NCBI GenBank assembly: GCA_012512465.1
Contig: JAAZED010000048.1
Span: forward strand, 1-9,257
DNA: 9,257 nucleotides
Source: Oxalobacter sp.
GTDB taxonomy: Bacteria; Pseudomonadota; Gammaproteobacteria; Burkholderiales; Burkholderiaceae_D
Direction of reading: 5' to 3'
Part shown: positions 1 to 6,525 of the stretch, piece after piece
Position numbering within the stretch: position 1 is the stretch's first letter
Layout of the letters: every line of letters begins with the position of its first letter
The notes under the pieces: model-generated
The model's database searches: none
Seen by the model: only the letters and a program-made list of their open reading frames with translations
Told to the model about the DNA's origin: nothing
Position numbers and translations under genes: made by a program

Positions 1-68
1 AAATGTGTTCTGATATCAGGAGCCGGGGCAACGTTTTTTTATTTGCGGCGCTTTATTTGTAAAAGTTA

Positions 69-1703
69 TTAATTTTCAATGGGTTGGGTTTTTGTACCCA
101 GCGGCTGGCTTTTGTCATAAAACGCATAATGCGCCCGTCCATTTTCCTTGACATAGTACAGGGCGGTGTCAGCATGAAGTAAAAGGGGTTCCGGCGCATT
201 GCCGTCATCCGGGTAAATGGCGATGCCTATGCTGGCGGTCAGGGACATTGCTTCGCCATTGACCATGATGGGTTGTCTGACCGATTGCAGGATGTGGGAA
301 GCGATGTGGCCTGCGATGTCCGGTGATTCAATACTGCCTAAAATGACAATAAACTCGTCTCCGCCATACCGGATGACATTATCGGATTTCCGAATGGCTC
401 CCTGCAGACGGCGTGCCGTTTCTTTCAGGATTTCATCTCCCGCAGCATGACCGTAGTTATCATTGATATCCTTGAAAAAATCGAGGTCCACGAACATGAC
501 AGCAAAGTAAGAGCGGGTCTCTGATGCAGTTCGTATACCGTTTTCAATAATGGTTTCCGTCATCCCGCGGCGATAGACACCGGTAAGGACATCATGCATG
601 GCCAGATGTTCCAGCATATCCTGATGCCTCTTGTTTTCTTTGACGAGCCCCGCATTCTTCACCTGATAAATCATCGAGCTGGAAAACAGGATGATCAGCA
701 GACCGGTAACCAGAAGTACGGCGAAAATAAGGCTGCGGTCTTCATTTTTCGATCCCAGGAAGGGGGCTTCCATGGCAATCATCACCTTGAGCTGGCCATC
801 CAGGAATTTTGCGGAAAGGATGTAAAACGGGTTTTCCGTTGTGCCAATCCGGACAAATGGCGTTTCCACTGTGTCTTTCCAGGCGGAGATTGGCAGGGGA
901 TCAAAGCTTTTTTTCCGGTAGCGTGCCATCCGGTTTTCTTCACTGACGGACTGGATAGCGGCATCCGGCATCACCATCATTTCATACTGCGGGTCGCTGG
1001 CGGCAATGATGACGCCATAGGCATCAATCAGAAAGGCATTGGTCTGCTTCATGATCGAATCCAGATAGTGTATGTCGATTTTGGCAACCACGACACCGAT
1101 AATGCTGTCGCCATCCCAAACAGGAGCAGAAAAGTAAAGACCGGCGGTATGGCTGGTCCAGCCGACACCATACTGCAGTCCTTCCTTGCCCATCATGGCG
1201 GCATGGAAATACTCACGGCGGGAAAAATTCTCACCGACAAAACTTTCTTTTCCCCCCGCATTGCTTGCCGCTATCGTAATGCCATCCTGCGTCATTACCC
1301 ATAGCGCACTGATGGCGGTGAGATCGTTGACAGCTGCGGCAAGGAAGCGGCTTGAGGGTGCGAAATAAGGATCTTTTTCATAGATGGTACGCCGTGCCTC
1401 GGATGACGTGAGGGCTTTATCCTGCCGGGCGTTGGCGTAATGGAGCATTCGCCGTATTTCGGAAACGCGGCTGACAATGCCGGGTACGGCATGGAGGATG
1501 CTGAAGGTTTTTTCCATCCCCGAACGGAGTTCGATAATGGCGTTATAGGTTTTTTTTTCGGTTTCGATAAAGGACTTGTCTGCTTGCAGGCTGACATAGC
1601 CGTCAGCCGCAAACCATGCCATCAACATCCACAAAAACGACACCAGGGCCGCGCAGAGGATGAAGGGGCGTGGAGAAAGCGAGTGCTGTTTTGACTCAAA
1701 CAT
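69..1703 (-). CDS. Membrane diguanylate cyclase with periplasmic DctB-like dCache sensor and GGDEF domain
   Basis: Predicted to make the second messenger c-di-GMP from two GTP at the inner membrane, under control of a periplasmic ligand. Numbering is from the ATG at 1703 (544 aa). The first membrane helix is at about 13-34, a large periplasmic region at 35-323, the second helix at about 324-346, then a short linker and the GGDEF domain (about 370-530). The periplasmic part resembles the double Cache domain of DctB: an F-S-R-R-E-Y-F stretch, the W-T-S-H-T-A-G-L-Y-F-S motif near 182-192, and a second lobe with D-A-Y-G-V-I-I-A-A-S-D. The catalytic domain has DVLTGVYRR, VDLDFF and an intact RYGGDEF (GGDEF 447-451). 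The product-inhibition I-site RKSD lies five residues before GGDEF. A GTG at 1715 could add four residues, but only the ATG has a GGGA sequence at a sensible distance. Activity is inferred; the ligand is unknown, with C4-dicarboxylates or similar acids suggested by the DctB likeness. Confidence 0.93.
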   Translation of the reverse strand: MFESKQHSLSPRPFILCAALVSFLWMLMAWFAADGYVSLQADKSFIETEKKTYNAIIELRSGMEKTFSILHAVPGIVSRVSEIRRMLHYANARQDKALTSSEARRTIYEKDPYFAPSSRFLAAAVNDLTAISALWVMTQDGITIAASNAGGKESFVGENFSRREYFHAAMMGKEGLQYGVGWTSHTAGLYFSAPVWDGDSIIGVVVAKIDIHYLDSIMKQTNAFLIDAYGVIIAASDPQYEMMVMPDAAIQSVSEENRMARYRKKSFDPLPISAWKDTVETPFVRIGTTENPFYILSAKFLDGQLKVMIAMEAPFLGSKNEDRSLIFAVLLVTGLLIILFSSSMIYQVKNAGLVKENKRHQDMLEHLAMHDVLTGVYRRGMTETIIENGIRTASETRSYFAVMFVDLDFFKDINDNYGHAAGDEILKETARRLQGAIRKSDNVIRYGGDEFIVILGSIESPDIAGHIASHILQSVRQPIMVNGEAMSLTASIGIAIYPDDGNAPEPLLLHADTALYYVKENGRAHYAFYDKSQPLGTKTQPIEN

Positions 1704-1801
1704 GACGTATCCCACTACCGTTAAAAATAAAGAGGGACCAGAGGGTGTTGCTGGTTACTGTCATACCGGAGAGTGGCGGCAGCGTTTCTTGGTCTTTTTC
1801 C

Positions 1802-1807
1802 AGTATA
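1802..1807 (-). promoter_or_regulatory. Candidate -10 box for the diguanylate cyclase gene
   Basis: Read on the minus strand the hexamer is TATACT, about 100 bases before the start codon, in the only sizeable intergenic gap upstream of the gene. The matching -35 region is just a T-rich stretch, so this is a weak prediction. Confidence 0.22.
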
Positions 1808-1885
1808 AGCGATTTGCCGTGCATGAAAAACTGCCGGACACCGGGCGAAGAAAGAAATGTCGCTGCCAATTATCCTTCCTGCGGG

Positions 1886-2320
1886 TTATTCCGGCAGAAA
1901 TTCTGAAAGTGATGTGGTCACGCGCTCTTTCACCGGGTCATTCAGGTTCAGCTCAGCGAGAATAAGCTGGAAATCTTCCAGCATGGCCCGGGCCATATCC
2001 GGGTTTGATTTCATGAAGTACCGCAGTATGAGCGTCTGGATTACCGTGTCTGCCATGATTTCATTTGAAATGATGCGAAAGGGATTGTTTTCCTCACTCA
2101 TTTTCGGCAGGCCATCCAGGGTTTTGGTGATATCCTCCTTGACTTCAGGCTGGATATCAAGCATGTCGGACAGTGTGTCAAATTCCTGCAACATGGCCTG
2201 GATGGCGCCAGGAAATTTCTTGTTCAGATAACTCAGAATCAGTGTCTGTTTCAGACTGGCTGACAGCATGGATGCCCAGACCGGCATCAGCGTATCATCC
2301 GCTTTTTCTTTTTCACTCAT
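1886..2320 (-). CDS. Hypothetical helical protein with two tandem copies of a ~50-residue unit
   Basis: A 144-aa soluble, acidic, probably all-helical protein; I do not recognise the family. There is no signal peptide or membrane helix. Residues 22-72 and 92-142 align without a gap at an offset of exactly 70: QTLIL-x-Y at 25 and 95, AML-x-x-F at 42 and 112, and V-K-E at 60 and 130, about 18 identities in some 50 positions. This indicates an internal duplication. The ATG at 2320 is preceded by a strong AGGAGAGG ribosome site; an upstream extension to 2371 is open but lacks one. The gene stands alone behind its own candidate promoter, just after the terminator of the lipoprotein operon. Binding or oligomerisation through the paired helical units is only a guess. 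Confidence 0.8.
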   Translation of the reverse strand: MSEKEKADDTLMPVWASMLSASLKQTLILSYLNKKFPGAIQAMLQEFDTLSDMLDIQPEVKEDITKTLDGLPKMSEENNPFRIISNEIMADTVIQTLILRYFMKSNPDMARAMLEDFQLILAELNLNDPVKERVTTSLSEFLPE

Positions 2321-2361
2321 GAACCTCTCCTCTTGTGGGTCTGCAATCGGGCAGATATCGC

Positions 2362-2370
2362 AATATAGCA
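2362..2370 (-). promoter_or_regulatory. Candidate extended -10 promoter for the 144-aa gene
   Basis: On the minus strand this reads TGCTATATT, a TGn-extended -10 element. It would start transcription near 2355, about 35 bases before the start codon and directly after the preceding terminator. No convincing -35 box is visible, which extended -10 promoters can tolerate. Confidence 0.38.
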
Positions 2371-2396
2371 TGAAGCCACCGGGCTTTATCCATGAA

Positions 2397-2429
2397 AAAG
2401 CCCTGAAAAAAATGCTTTTTCAGGGCTTT
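2397..2429 (-). terminator. Intrinsic terminator of the membrane protein-lipoprotein operon
   Basis: Bases 2397-2410 (AAAGCCCTGAAAAA) pair with 2416-2429 around a five-base loop, a 14-bp stem with a GC-rich core. On the minus strand the stem is followed by T residues, giving a classical terminator about 20 bases after the lipoprotein stop codon. The A-rich and T-rich flanks would also let it work in the other direction, but no plus-strand gene needs it. Confidence 0.82.
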
Positions 2430-2451
2430 CAGATCAGGTTGCCAGTGGGTA

Positions 2452-2847
2452 CTACATGCCCTCCTTCTGGAAGACAAGCCCTTCTTGTGGCCCTTTACTG
2501 AGAAGCTTCAGATGATTTTCTCCCACAAAAAAAACGAGTGGTATTTCGGCGGCATGATCAAGGATGATCCGGCTGCCGGAATCATCCCATCGAAAATTGC
2601 CGGTGACTTTGGCGCCTGTACCGGTGGTATAGCTGTACCTGCCTTCTGCCCTGATTTCAATTTCACTTAAGCCGTTTGCCGGAATCAGGGCATGCGGGCG
2701 ATAGGTTCCCTCGTAGTCAAGCGCGTTACGCGCGTTATGAATATCCGGAACGGCAGCAGGCGCAACAGGGCTGGTTTCTGGCGTGGCACTGCAGGCGGCA
2801 AAGACAAAGACACTCAGGAAAAAACAGAAAAAGATGCTTTTTTTCAT
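2452..2847 (-). CDS. NlpE-like lipoprotein lacking the usual cysteine motif
   Basis: A 131-aa predicted lipoprotein. Residues 1-18 are a short positive start plus a hydrophobic Phe/Val-rich core, ending in the lipobox F-A-A-C with the lipidated Cys at 19. The next residue is Ser, which favours transfer to the outer membrane. After a Pro/Ala-rich linker, residues about 44-128 resemble the N-terminal domain of NlpE (copper homeostasis/adhesion sensor): Y-E-G-T-Y, a G-L-S-E-I-E-I strand, then Y-S-Y and G-N-F-R-W-D-D-S-G-S. The C-x-x-C of NlpE between the first strands is absent here (P-A-N-G instead), so metal sensing as in NlpE should not be assumed. The ATG overlaps the stop of the membrane-protein gene by four bases (ATGA), and a near-perfect AAGGAGGT site lies five bases before it. 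Coupled expression with that gene is therefore likely. Confidence 0.85.
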   Translation of the reverse strand: MKKSIFFCFFLSVFVFAACSATPETSPVAPAAVPDIHNARNALDYEGTYRPHALIPANGLSEIEIRAEGRYSYTTGTGAKVTGNFRWDDSGSRIILDHAAEIPLVFFVGENHLKLLSKGPQEGLVFQKEGM

Positions 2848-3680
2848 ATTGGACCTCCTTTTTCGGAAATTATAGCGTGCAGGGAAAAAGCTGGTTTGAT
2901 ATCGATTACATAGGGTGCTGCCGGTTTCCCGGGGTTTCTTTTTCTGTAACCATCTTTTTTCCGTCTTTGCCAGGACAATTGCCGGATCGTTCCAAGATAG
3001 CCACTATAACTGCAGAGAAGGGCACAAAGAACCAGGGTGAAGAAGGCGCCGAGTGCCGAGCGGGTAATCGTACGGGATAGTGTCTCAGACATCTGACGGG
3101 CATTTTCCAGTATGTCATCAATTTCAAGCTGGGCTGCACGCAGGCGGACTTCCGCTTCTCCCAGCACATCACGGGCCAGGTTGGTAGCCTGCTGATCCTC
3201 TGCCAAAAGGCGAATCAGATTAACCCGTGCTTCATCTCCGTTCATCCGGGTATTTTTCATCAGCCCGCGAATGGCATGTTCCTGATCGATGTCTTCCGTG
3301 ATGGCACTCATACGCTGGTCCAGGCGATCAATCAGATCAGAGAGGATGCTCGCATAGTTATCCGGGTGAAGGCGCAGCGTTTGCAGTGAACGGACGGCAT
3401 CATCACGGGCATTTGCCATTTGTGACGGGATAAATTCCGGTTGCATGACCGCAATAAAGCCGCCAAGCGCAAAGCTTGCCAGCAGCGCGATGACAGACCA
3501 CAGATCCGGGCCGGCTGTAATCGTCAGGCTGCCATCCGGATCAGGCAGCATCCTGTCCATCGCCATCCCCAGTACCGAAAACAGTATGGATGTTGCCAGC
3601 ACAGTGGTAACACCGCCCAGTACGCTGCTCCATGATACTTTGGACATGACGAATGCTTCTGTTGCCTTCATTTCCGGCAT
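2844..3680 (-). CDS. Hypothetical three-helix inner-membrane protein with long helical loop
   Basis: A 278-aa protein with hydrophobic segments at about 17-41, 59-79 and 207-229. A long, charged, mostly helical region (85-205) lies between helices two and three, and a basic tail of about 48 residues follows the last. The opening V-S-W-S-S-V-L-G-G-V followed by a hydrophobic stretch is reminiscent of small membrane proteins often labelled 'PhnA-like' or YrzE-like; this is an impression from memory and gives no function. It is the first gene of a two-gene operon and its stop codon overlaps the start of the NlpE-like lipoprotein gene, so the two products may work together in the envelope. The ATG at 3680 is chosen because AAGGA lies about nine bases upstream; ATGs at 3671 and 3647 remain possible. 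Confidence 0.8.
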   Translation of the reverse strand: MPEMKATEAFVMSKVSWSSVLGGVTTVLATSILFSVLGMAMDRMLPDPDGSLTITAGPDLWSVIALLASFALGGFIAVMQPEFIPSQMANARDDAVRSLQTLRLHPDNYASILSDLIDRLDQRMSAITEDIDQEHAIRGLMKNTRMNGDEARVNLIRLLAEDQQATNLARDVLGEAEVRLRAAQLEIDDILENARQMSETLSRTITRSALGAFFTLVLCALLCSYSGYLGTIRQLSWQRRKKDGYRKRNPGKPAAPYVIDIKPAFSLHAIISEKGGPI

Positions 3681-3799
3681 GATGCGTTTCCTTTTTGCGC
3701 TGCCTCTCCCTCAGGTTAAGACAGGAGAGCGGGGGAAAAGGGATTGATTTGTCACAACAGAAAGCCGGATGGCGCTGCTGTTAGGCAAACAGTGACAAC

Positions 3800-3843
3800 A
3801 GGAAAAGAAATAAAACGACGGCCATCTTCAATGCAAGGCCGTC
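3800..3843 (-). terminator. Intrinsic terminator after the 145-aa gene
   Basis: GACGGCC (3817-3823) pairs perfectly with GGCCGTC (3837-3843) across a 13-base loop. On the minus strand the stem is followed by GTTTTATTTCTTTT, a good U-tract. It lies about 30 bases after the stop codon of the gene ending at 3873. Confidence 0.7.
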
Positions 3844-3872
3844 TGTCACGCGGGAGGAAATGTCAGGGATCG

Positions 3873-4310
3873 TTACTGCTCAAGGGCAAACTGGGAGTTT
3901 TCGTGCAGGAGCTTTTCGACTTCCTGATAGACTTCGCGCAGGCTTAATTTGGTGACAAGCCAACGCCCGGTCGGCACGGGAAAGTAATTAATGCTGCGCC
4001 ACGTGATGTGCCCGAGCCGCAGATTCAGGGTCATGATATCCTGGCCGTCACCATCCACATTGAAGTAAGCGATCCAGCGTGACTGGCCGCGCTGGATGGC
4101 CTCACGGATGCTTTCCCTGATTTTGTCTTCCATTTCATAACAGGTGGTCCGGTCCAGCGGCATGGATACGGGAACGGAAAAGGATTCGCTGTTGAATGTT
4201 CCCGGGTTGAACTCATAGACAGCGTCCTGACCGGTCAGGTAGGTTTTCCACAAATCCACGGCCTTGTCGGTCAGCCGGTCCCGCATCAGCAGGGTTTCCA
4301 GGTCACTCAT
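3873..4310 (-). CDS. Hypothetical soluble protein, 145 aa
   Basis: A protein I do not recognise. It has no signal peptide or membrane helix and looks like a mixed alpha/beta cytoplasmic fold. The first ~25 residues are helical. A charged helix at about 59-75 (E-M-E-D-K-I-R-E-S-I-R-E-A-I) is followed by strand-like stretches (W-I-A-Y-F-N-V-D-G-D-G-Q) and an aromatic-rich segment with W-R-S-I-N-Y-F. The end (about 123-140) is again helical. The start is well supported: AAAGGAG lies six bases before the ATG at 4310. It has its own candidate promoter in the 123-base gap upstream and its own terminator downstream, so it is probably a single-gene unit. No function can be assigned. Confidence 0.78.
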   Translation of the reverse strand: MSDLETLLMRDRLTDKAVDLWKTYLTGQDAVYEFNPGTFNSESFSVPVSMPLDRTTCYEMEDKIRESIREAIQRGQSRWIAYFNVDGDGQDIMTLNLRLGHITWRSINYFPVPTGRWLVTKLSLREVYQEVEKLLHENSQFALEQ

Positions 4311-4372
4311 GCTTTGCTCCTTTCAGCAGTGTCGGGGTTGGAAGATACAACCAGCCAAAAGCATCAGGCTTA

Positions 4373-4402
4373 AATGTAGCATGACCAGAAGAGGCGGGAC
4401 AA
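4373..4402 (-). promoter_or_regulatory. Candidate sigma70-type promoter for the 145-aa gene
   Basis: On the minus strand TTGTCC (4397-4402) and TACATT (4373-4378) are separated by 18 bases. Transcription would start near 4366, leaving a leader of about 55 bases before the ATG at 4310. The match is moderate and the prediction rests on sequence alone. Confidence 0.35.
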
Positions 4403-4433
4403 CCATGTGGGCCCTGCATTTGTGCTTTGGCGG

Positions 4434-5048
4434 TTATTTTTTCTTTTTGGCGGCCGTTTCCGGCAGGCGGACTTCCGCTTTCATTTCAAGCTGTTTTCCT
4501 TTTCGGGTATAAACAGAAAAGGGAATATCCTTGCCGGGCAGGATTTCAGCATCAATCTGCCGGGTGTCCACGACAACCCAGAACGGAGCATCCGTGCCGT
4601 CATCAAAAACGAAGTCAAGGCTGCCGTCATGCTGTTCGCTTGGCTCGATCAGTATTTTTTTTCCCGTTTTCATCTCAGGAAGATAGGATGGTTCGGCTGA
4701 GGGCGGAACGAGCATGCGAATGGCTCCCTCATGGATGCTGACAAAAACATAGCCGTTTTCAGCGAGTCCGGATTCCCAGAAACTGGTCTGACTGATTTCC
4801 CTGCCATCATTGTCAATCGTGATGGCTTCGCTTTCGCCCATGGCTTCCATAAAGGCGTCGGCTGCTTCGCTGGCGATCGCTTCAGCCGCATTGAGCTGTT
4901 TTTCGGAAAGGTTTTCCGGATGGTCCAGGCACTCCACGTCGAGGGCATCATCATCATCCGCTTCGCTGAAGGCAAATACCCAGCCATCATGGCTTGTGGC
5001 AGTGGCGGCATTCAGATCAATTGTCCATTGTCTTTTTTTCTTGTTCAT
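4434..5048 (-). CDS. Hypothetical acidic protein with lysine-rich ends, 204 aa
   Basis: A soluble protein of unknown function. The N-terminus is basic (M-N-K-K-K-R). It is followed by a strongly acidic run E-A-D-D-D-D at about 29-34 and an Ala/Glu-rich helix with A-E-A-I-A-S-E-A-A-D-A-F near 54-67. A mostly beta-like half with several Trp/Phe residues (W-V-V-V-D near 157) comes next, and the protein ends in A-A-K-K-K-K. I see no catalytic motif, signal peptide or membrane helix. The ATG at 5048 has only a weak ribosome site (GAAAGC). A TTG at 5096 would add 16 residues, but has no ribosome site at all, so the ATG is preferred. It lies 75 bases downstream of the frameshifted gene at 5124-5592 and on the same strand, so the two may once have been co-transcribed. 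Confidence 0.72.
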   Translation of the reverse strand: MNKKKRQWTIDLNAATATSHDGWVFAFSEADDDDALDVECLDHPENLSEKQLNAAEAIASEAADAFMEAMGESEAITIDNDGREISQTSFWESGLAENGYVFVSIHEGAIRMLVPPSAEPSYLPEMKTGKKILIEPSEQHDGSLDFVFDDGTDAPFWVVVDTRQIDAEILPGKDIPFSVYTRKGKQLEMKAEVRLPETAAKKKK

Positions 5049-5123
5049 GTGCGAAGTGCTTTCAGTTAATCCAGAGTATTGCCCATTGTGCAGCAAAAGC
5101 TGCCGTGTTACCAGATACCGGCT

Positions 5124-5592
5124 TTACTCCCAGGCATTTTCTGGTGTGACCGGGTGAGGCACCGTGATGATCATTTCTCCTTTCCTGGCTTTTCGCACTT
5201 TCGGATTCCATTTTGATCCAATTTTCCCCTGAAGTGTGTTGAAACGGACGACAACTTCGAGTTCGTCCGCTATCCGGGGATCAGGCAAAAAACAAAGATT
5301 TTGTTTTTGTCAGACCAGCCCTGCATGACGCGTATGCTATCAATCCGGACGGTGACGGATTCATTGGGATAGTCGGTGGTCAGAATGGTGTATTCATGTA
5401 CGGCTTCTCCGGCGATGGCCGCACGCACACTGTTTCCTTCTTCGCCAAGCGGTTTTCTTTCCGACAGGTGGTGACATACCAGTTTTCGGCGCGTCCGGTG
5501 GCAAATTGCCAGTCGTCATATCGTGCTGTTTCGCGGATGATCAGAAGCAGGGCGCTGCTGATAAGGATGTTGCCCAATACCATGAATCGCAT
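5124..5592 (-). pseudogene. Frameshifted gene for a membrane-anchored protein, ~156 aa if repaired
   Basis: The start is convincing: ATG at 5592 with TGGAGG about five bases upstream, then one hydrophobic N-terminal anchor (V-L-G-N-I-L-I-S-S-A-L-L-L-I-I). The opening frame runs to about residue 48 and then drifts to an early stop at 5380. Two single-base corrections restore one continuous reading. The first is an extra G at the GG at 5445-5446 (giving R-L-G-E-E-G-N-S-V-R-A). The second is an extra T in the six-T run at 5287-5292 (giving I-F-V-F-L-P-D-P-R-I). The frame then continues through V-V-V-R-F-N-T-L-Q-G-K to a stop at 5124-5126. The repaired protein has one anchor and a probably periplasmic beta-rich domain; a loose resemblance to DUF3592-type proteins is uncertain. 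The breaks may be real mutations or homopolymer errors in the assembly. Confidence 0.68.
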
Positions 5593-5727
5593 AATGCCTC
5601 CAGGCCAATACCGGAAAATACTTTATTATGAAGTGTTGCCCATTTGCGGTTTTCCGGGGTTTCTTCCCTTGGAATCGTGGTGTTGTCATGGCAGAATCAG
5701 GATATATTCACTGTCACCACACATACA

Positions 5728-6126
5728 ATGAAAACGAAAATCGGATACAAACAACTGCTAAAAGAAGCGGAAAAAAACATCACGACCCTGGAGGTCGAAG
5801 AGGCGCTTGCCCTGTTTAAGGAAGGAAAAGCCAAATTCATGGATTTACGGGATATCCGCGAGATTGAGCGTGATGGTTATATTTCGGGATCATTTCACTG
5901 TCCGCGCGGCATGCTTGAGTTCTGGGTTGACCAGGAAAGCCCTTACCACAAGCCGATTTTTTCCGAGCCGCACTATTTTGTTTTTTATTGCGCAGGCGGC
6001 TGGCGTTCTGCACTGGCAACCCAGACCGCACAGATGATGGGGCTTTCACCGGTTGCCCATATCCGGGGCGGCTTCAGGGCCTGGCGGGAAAAAGAATGCC
6101 CCATCGATGGGTACAAACAGAAGTAG
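5728..6126 (+). CDS. Single-domain rhodanese (sulfurtransferase family)
   Basis: A 132-aa cytoplasmic rhodanese-fold protein, the only plus-strand gene I accept here. The family carries sulfur as a persulfide on an active-site Cys. That Cys is C88 in the loop C-A-G-G-W-R-S (88-94), which fits the C-x-x-G-x-R-S pattern. The CH2A-type motif V/M-D-L-R-D appears as F-M-D-L-R-D-I-R-E near 38-46. The stretch F-H-C-P-R-G-M-L-E-F-W and the C-terminal G-G-F-R-A-W are also typical, so the whole domain is present. The open frame extends upstream to 5644, but family members begin near the M-K-T-K at 5728, and no better ribosome site supports an earlier start; the site at 5728 is itself weak. It is divergent from the broken gene at 5592 and convergent with the SemiSWEET gene, only six bases apart at their ends. 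The physiological sulfur donor and acceptor cannot be told. Confidence 0.9.
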   Translation: MKTKIGYKQLLKEAEKNITTLEVEEALALFKEGKAKFMDLRDIREIERDGYISGSFHCPRGMLEFWVDQESPYHKPIFSEPHYFVFYCAGGWRSALATQTAQMMGLSPVAHIRGGFRAWREKECPIDGYKQK

Positions 6127-6132
6127 GCTGCC

Positions 6133-6395
6133 TTAAAGTGCCGTACTCAGGGTAACCATACCCAGAAGAATGCCGGGTACGTTGGCGACGATGATCGGCC
6201 AGTCCCGTTTTCCTTCATGCATCCGTAAGCCGCCCAGAGCGTGCAGTTGATTGTGGTTGCCAGCGGCAGGATGACCGACCCTTTTGTGCCGTTCAGGTTG
6301 AGATGGATCTGATCCATGCAGGAGGAGTACATCACAACGGTCATGGCCGTTGCCATCCAGCCAAGGATCGTGATGAATTTATTGCCTGCTTTCAT
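6133..6395 (-). pseudogene. SemiSWEET-type sugar transporter gene with a C-terminal frameshift
   Basis: SemiSWEETs are three-helix transporters of the SWEET/PQ-loop family that work as dimers. Here the ATG at 6395 has AAAGGAG six bases upstream. The first two helices read well: G-W-M-A-T-A-M-T-V-V-M-Y-S-S-C-M-D-Q-I (a variant of the P-Q motif, D-Q here), then K-G-S-V-I-L-P-L-A-T-T-I-N-C-T-L-W-A-A-Y-G. After G-C-M-K-E the frame goes wrong and would end at 6147. Restoring one base in the A-run at 6208-6211 yields K-R-D-W-P-I-I-V-A-N-V-P-G-I-L-L-G-M-V-T-L and a stop at 6133, an 87-aa protein of normal family length. Without the correction the third helix and its W-P/A-N motif are lost. A CATAAT -10-like box at 6448-6453 may give it a promoter of its own downstream of the HdeD gene. 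Real mutation and sequencing error are both possible. Confidence 0.82.
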
Positions 6396-6525
6396 GACAT
6401 GCTCCTTTGCGGTCATTTTCGACCATGGCAAGTGAAATGATGCAGGCATTATGGTGCGGATTTTGCGGGCAGAACCAGTGAGGGTTGTACCAGTGATTGC
6501 CAGGAATTTCCGATCAGGGCTTTCT

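Noticed and set aside
10..19. Short palindrome CTGATATCAG at the left edge, followed by a T-run on the plus strand
   Set aside because: Ten bases is short enough to arise by chance, and no gene end in the window needs a plus-strand terminator there.
594..1304. A 236-codon plus-strand open frame opposite the diguanylate cyclase gene
   Set aside because: It lies wholly antisense to a clearly recognisable sensor-GGDEF gene, has no ribosome site, and its translation is His/Gln-rich without any domain.
5090..5103. Small hairpin GCAGC-AAAA-GCTGC between the frameshifted gene and the 204-aa gene
   Set aside because: The stem is just five base pairs and no T-run follows it on either strand.
5287..5292. 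Programmed -1 frameshifting at the six-T run
   Set aside because: The codon phase (GTT TTT TGC) does not give the X-XXY-YYZ arrangement, there is no clear downstream structure, and the same gene has a second unrelated shift. Loss of a base is simpler.
5683..5708. TTGTCA and TATATT as a promoter for the rhodanese
   Set aside because: The spacing is only 14 bases, too short for a normal sigma70 promoter; a weaker TTGGAA/CAGAAT pair at 5669-5697 with 17 bases is equally unconvincing.
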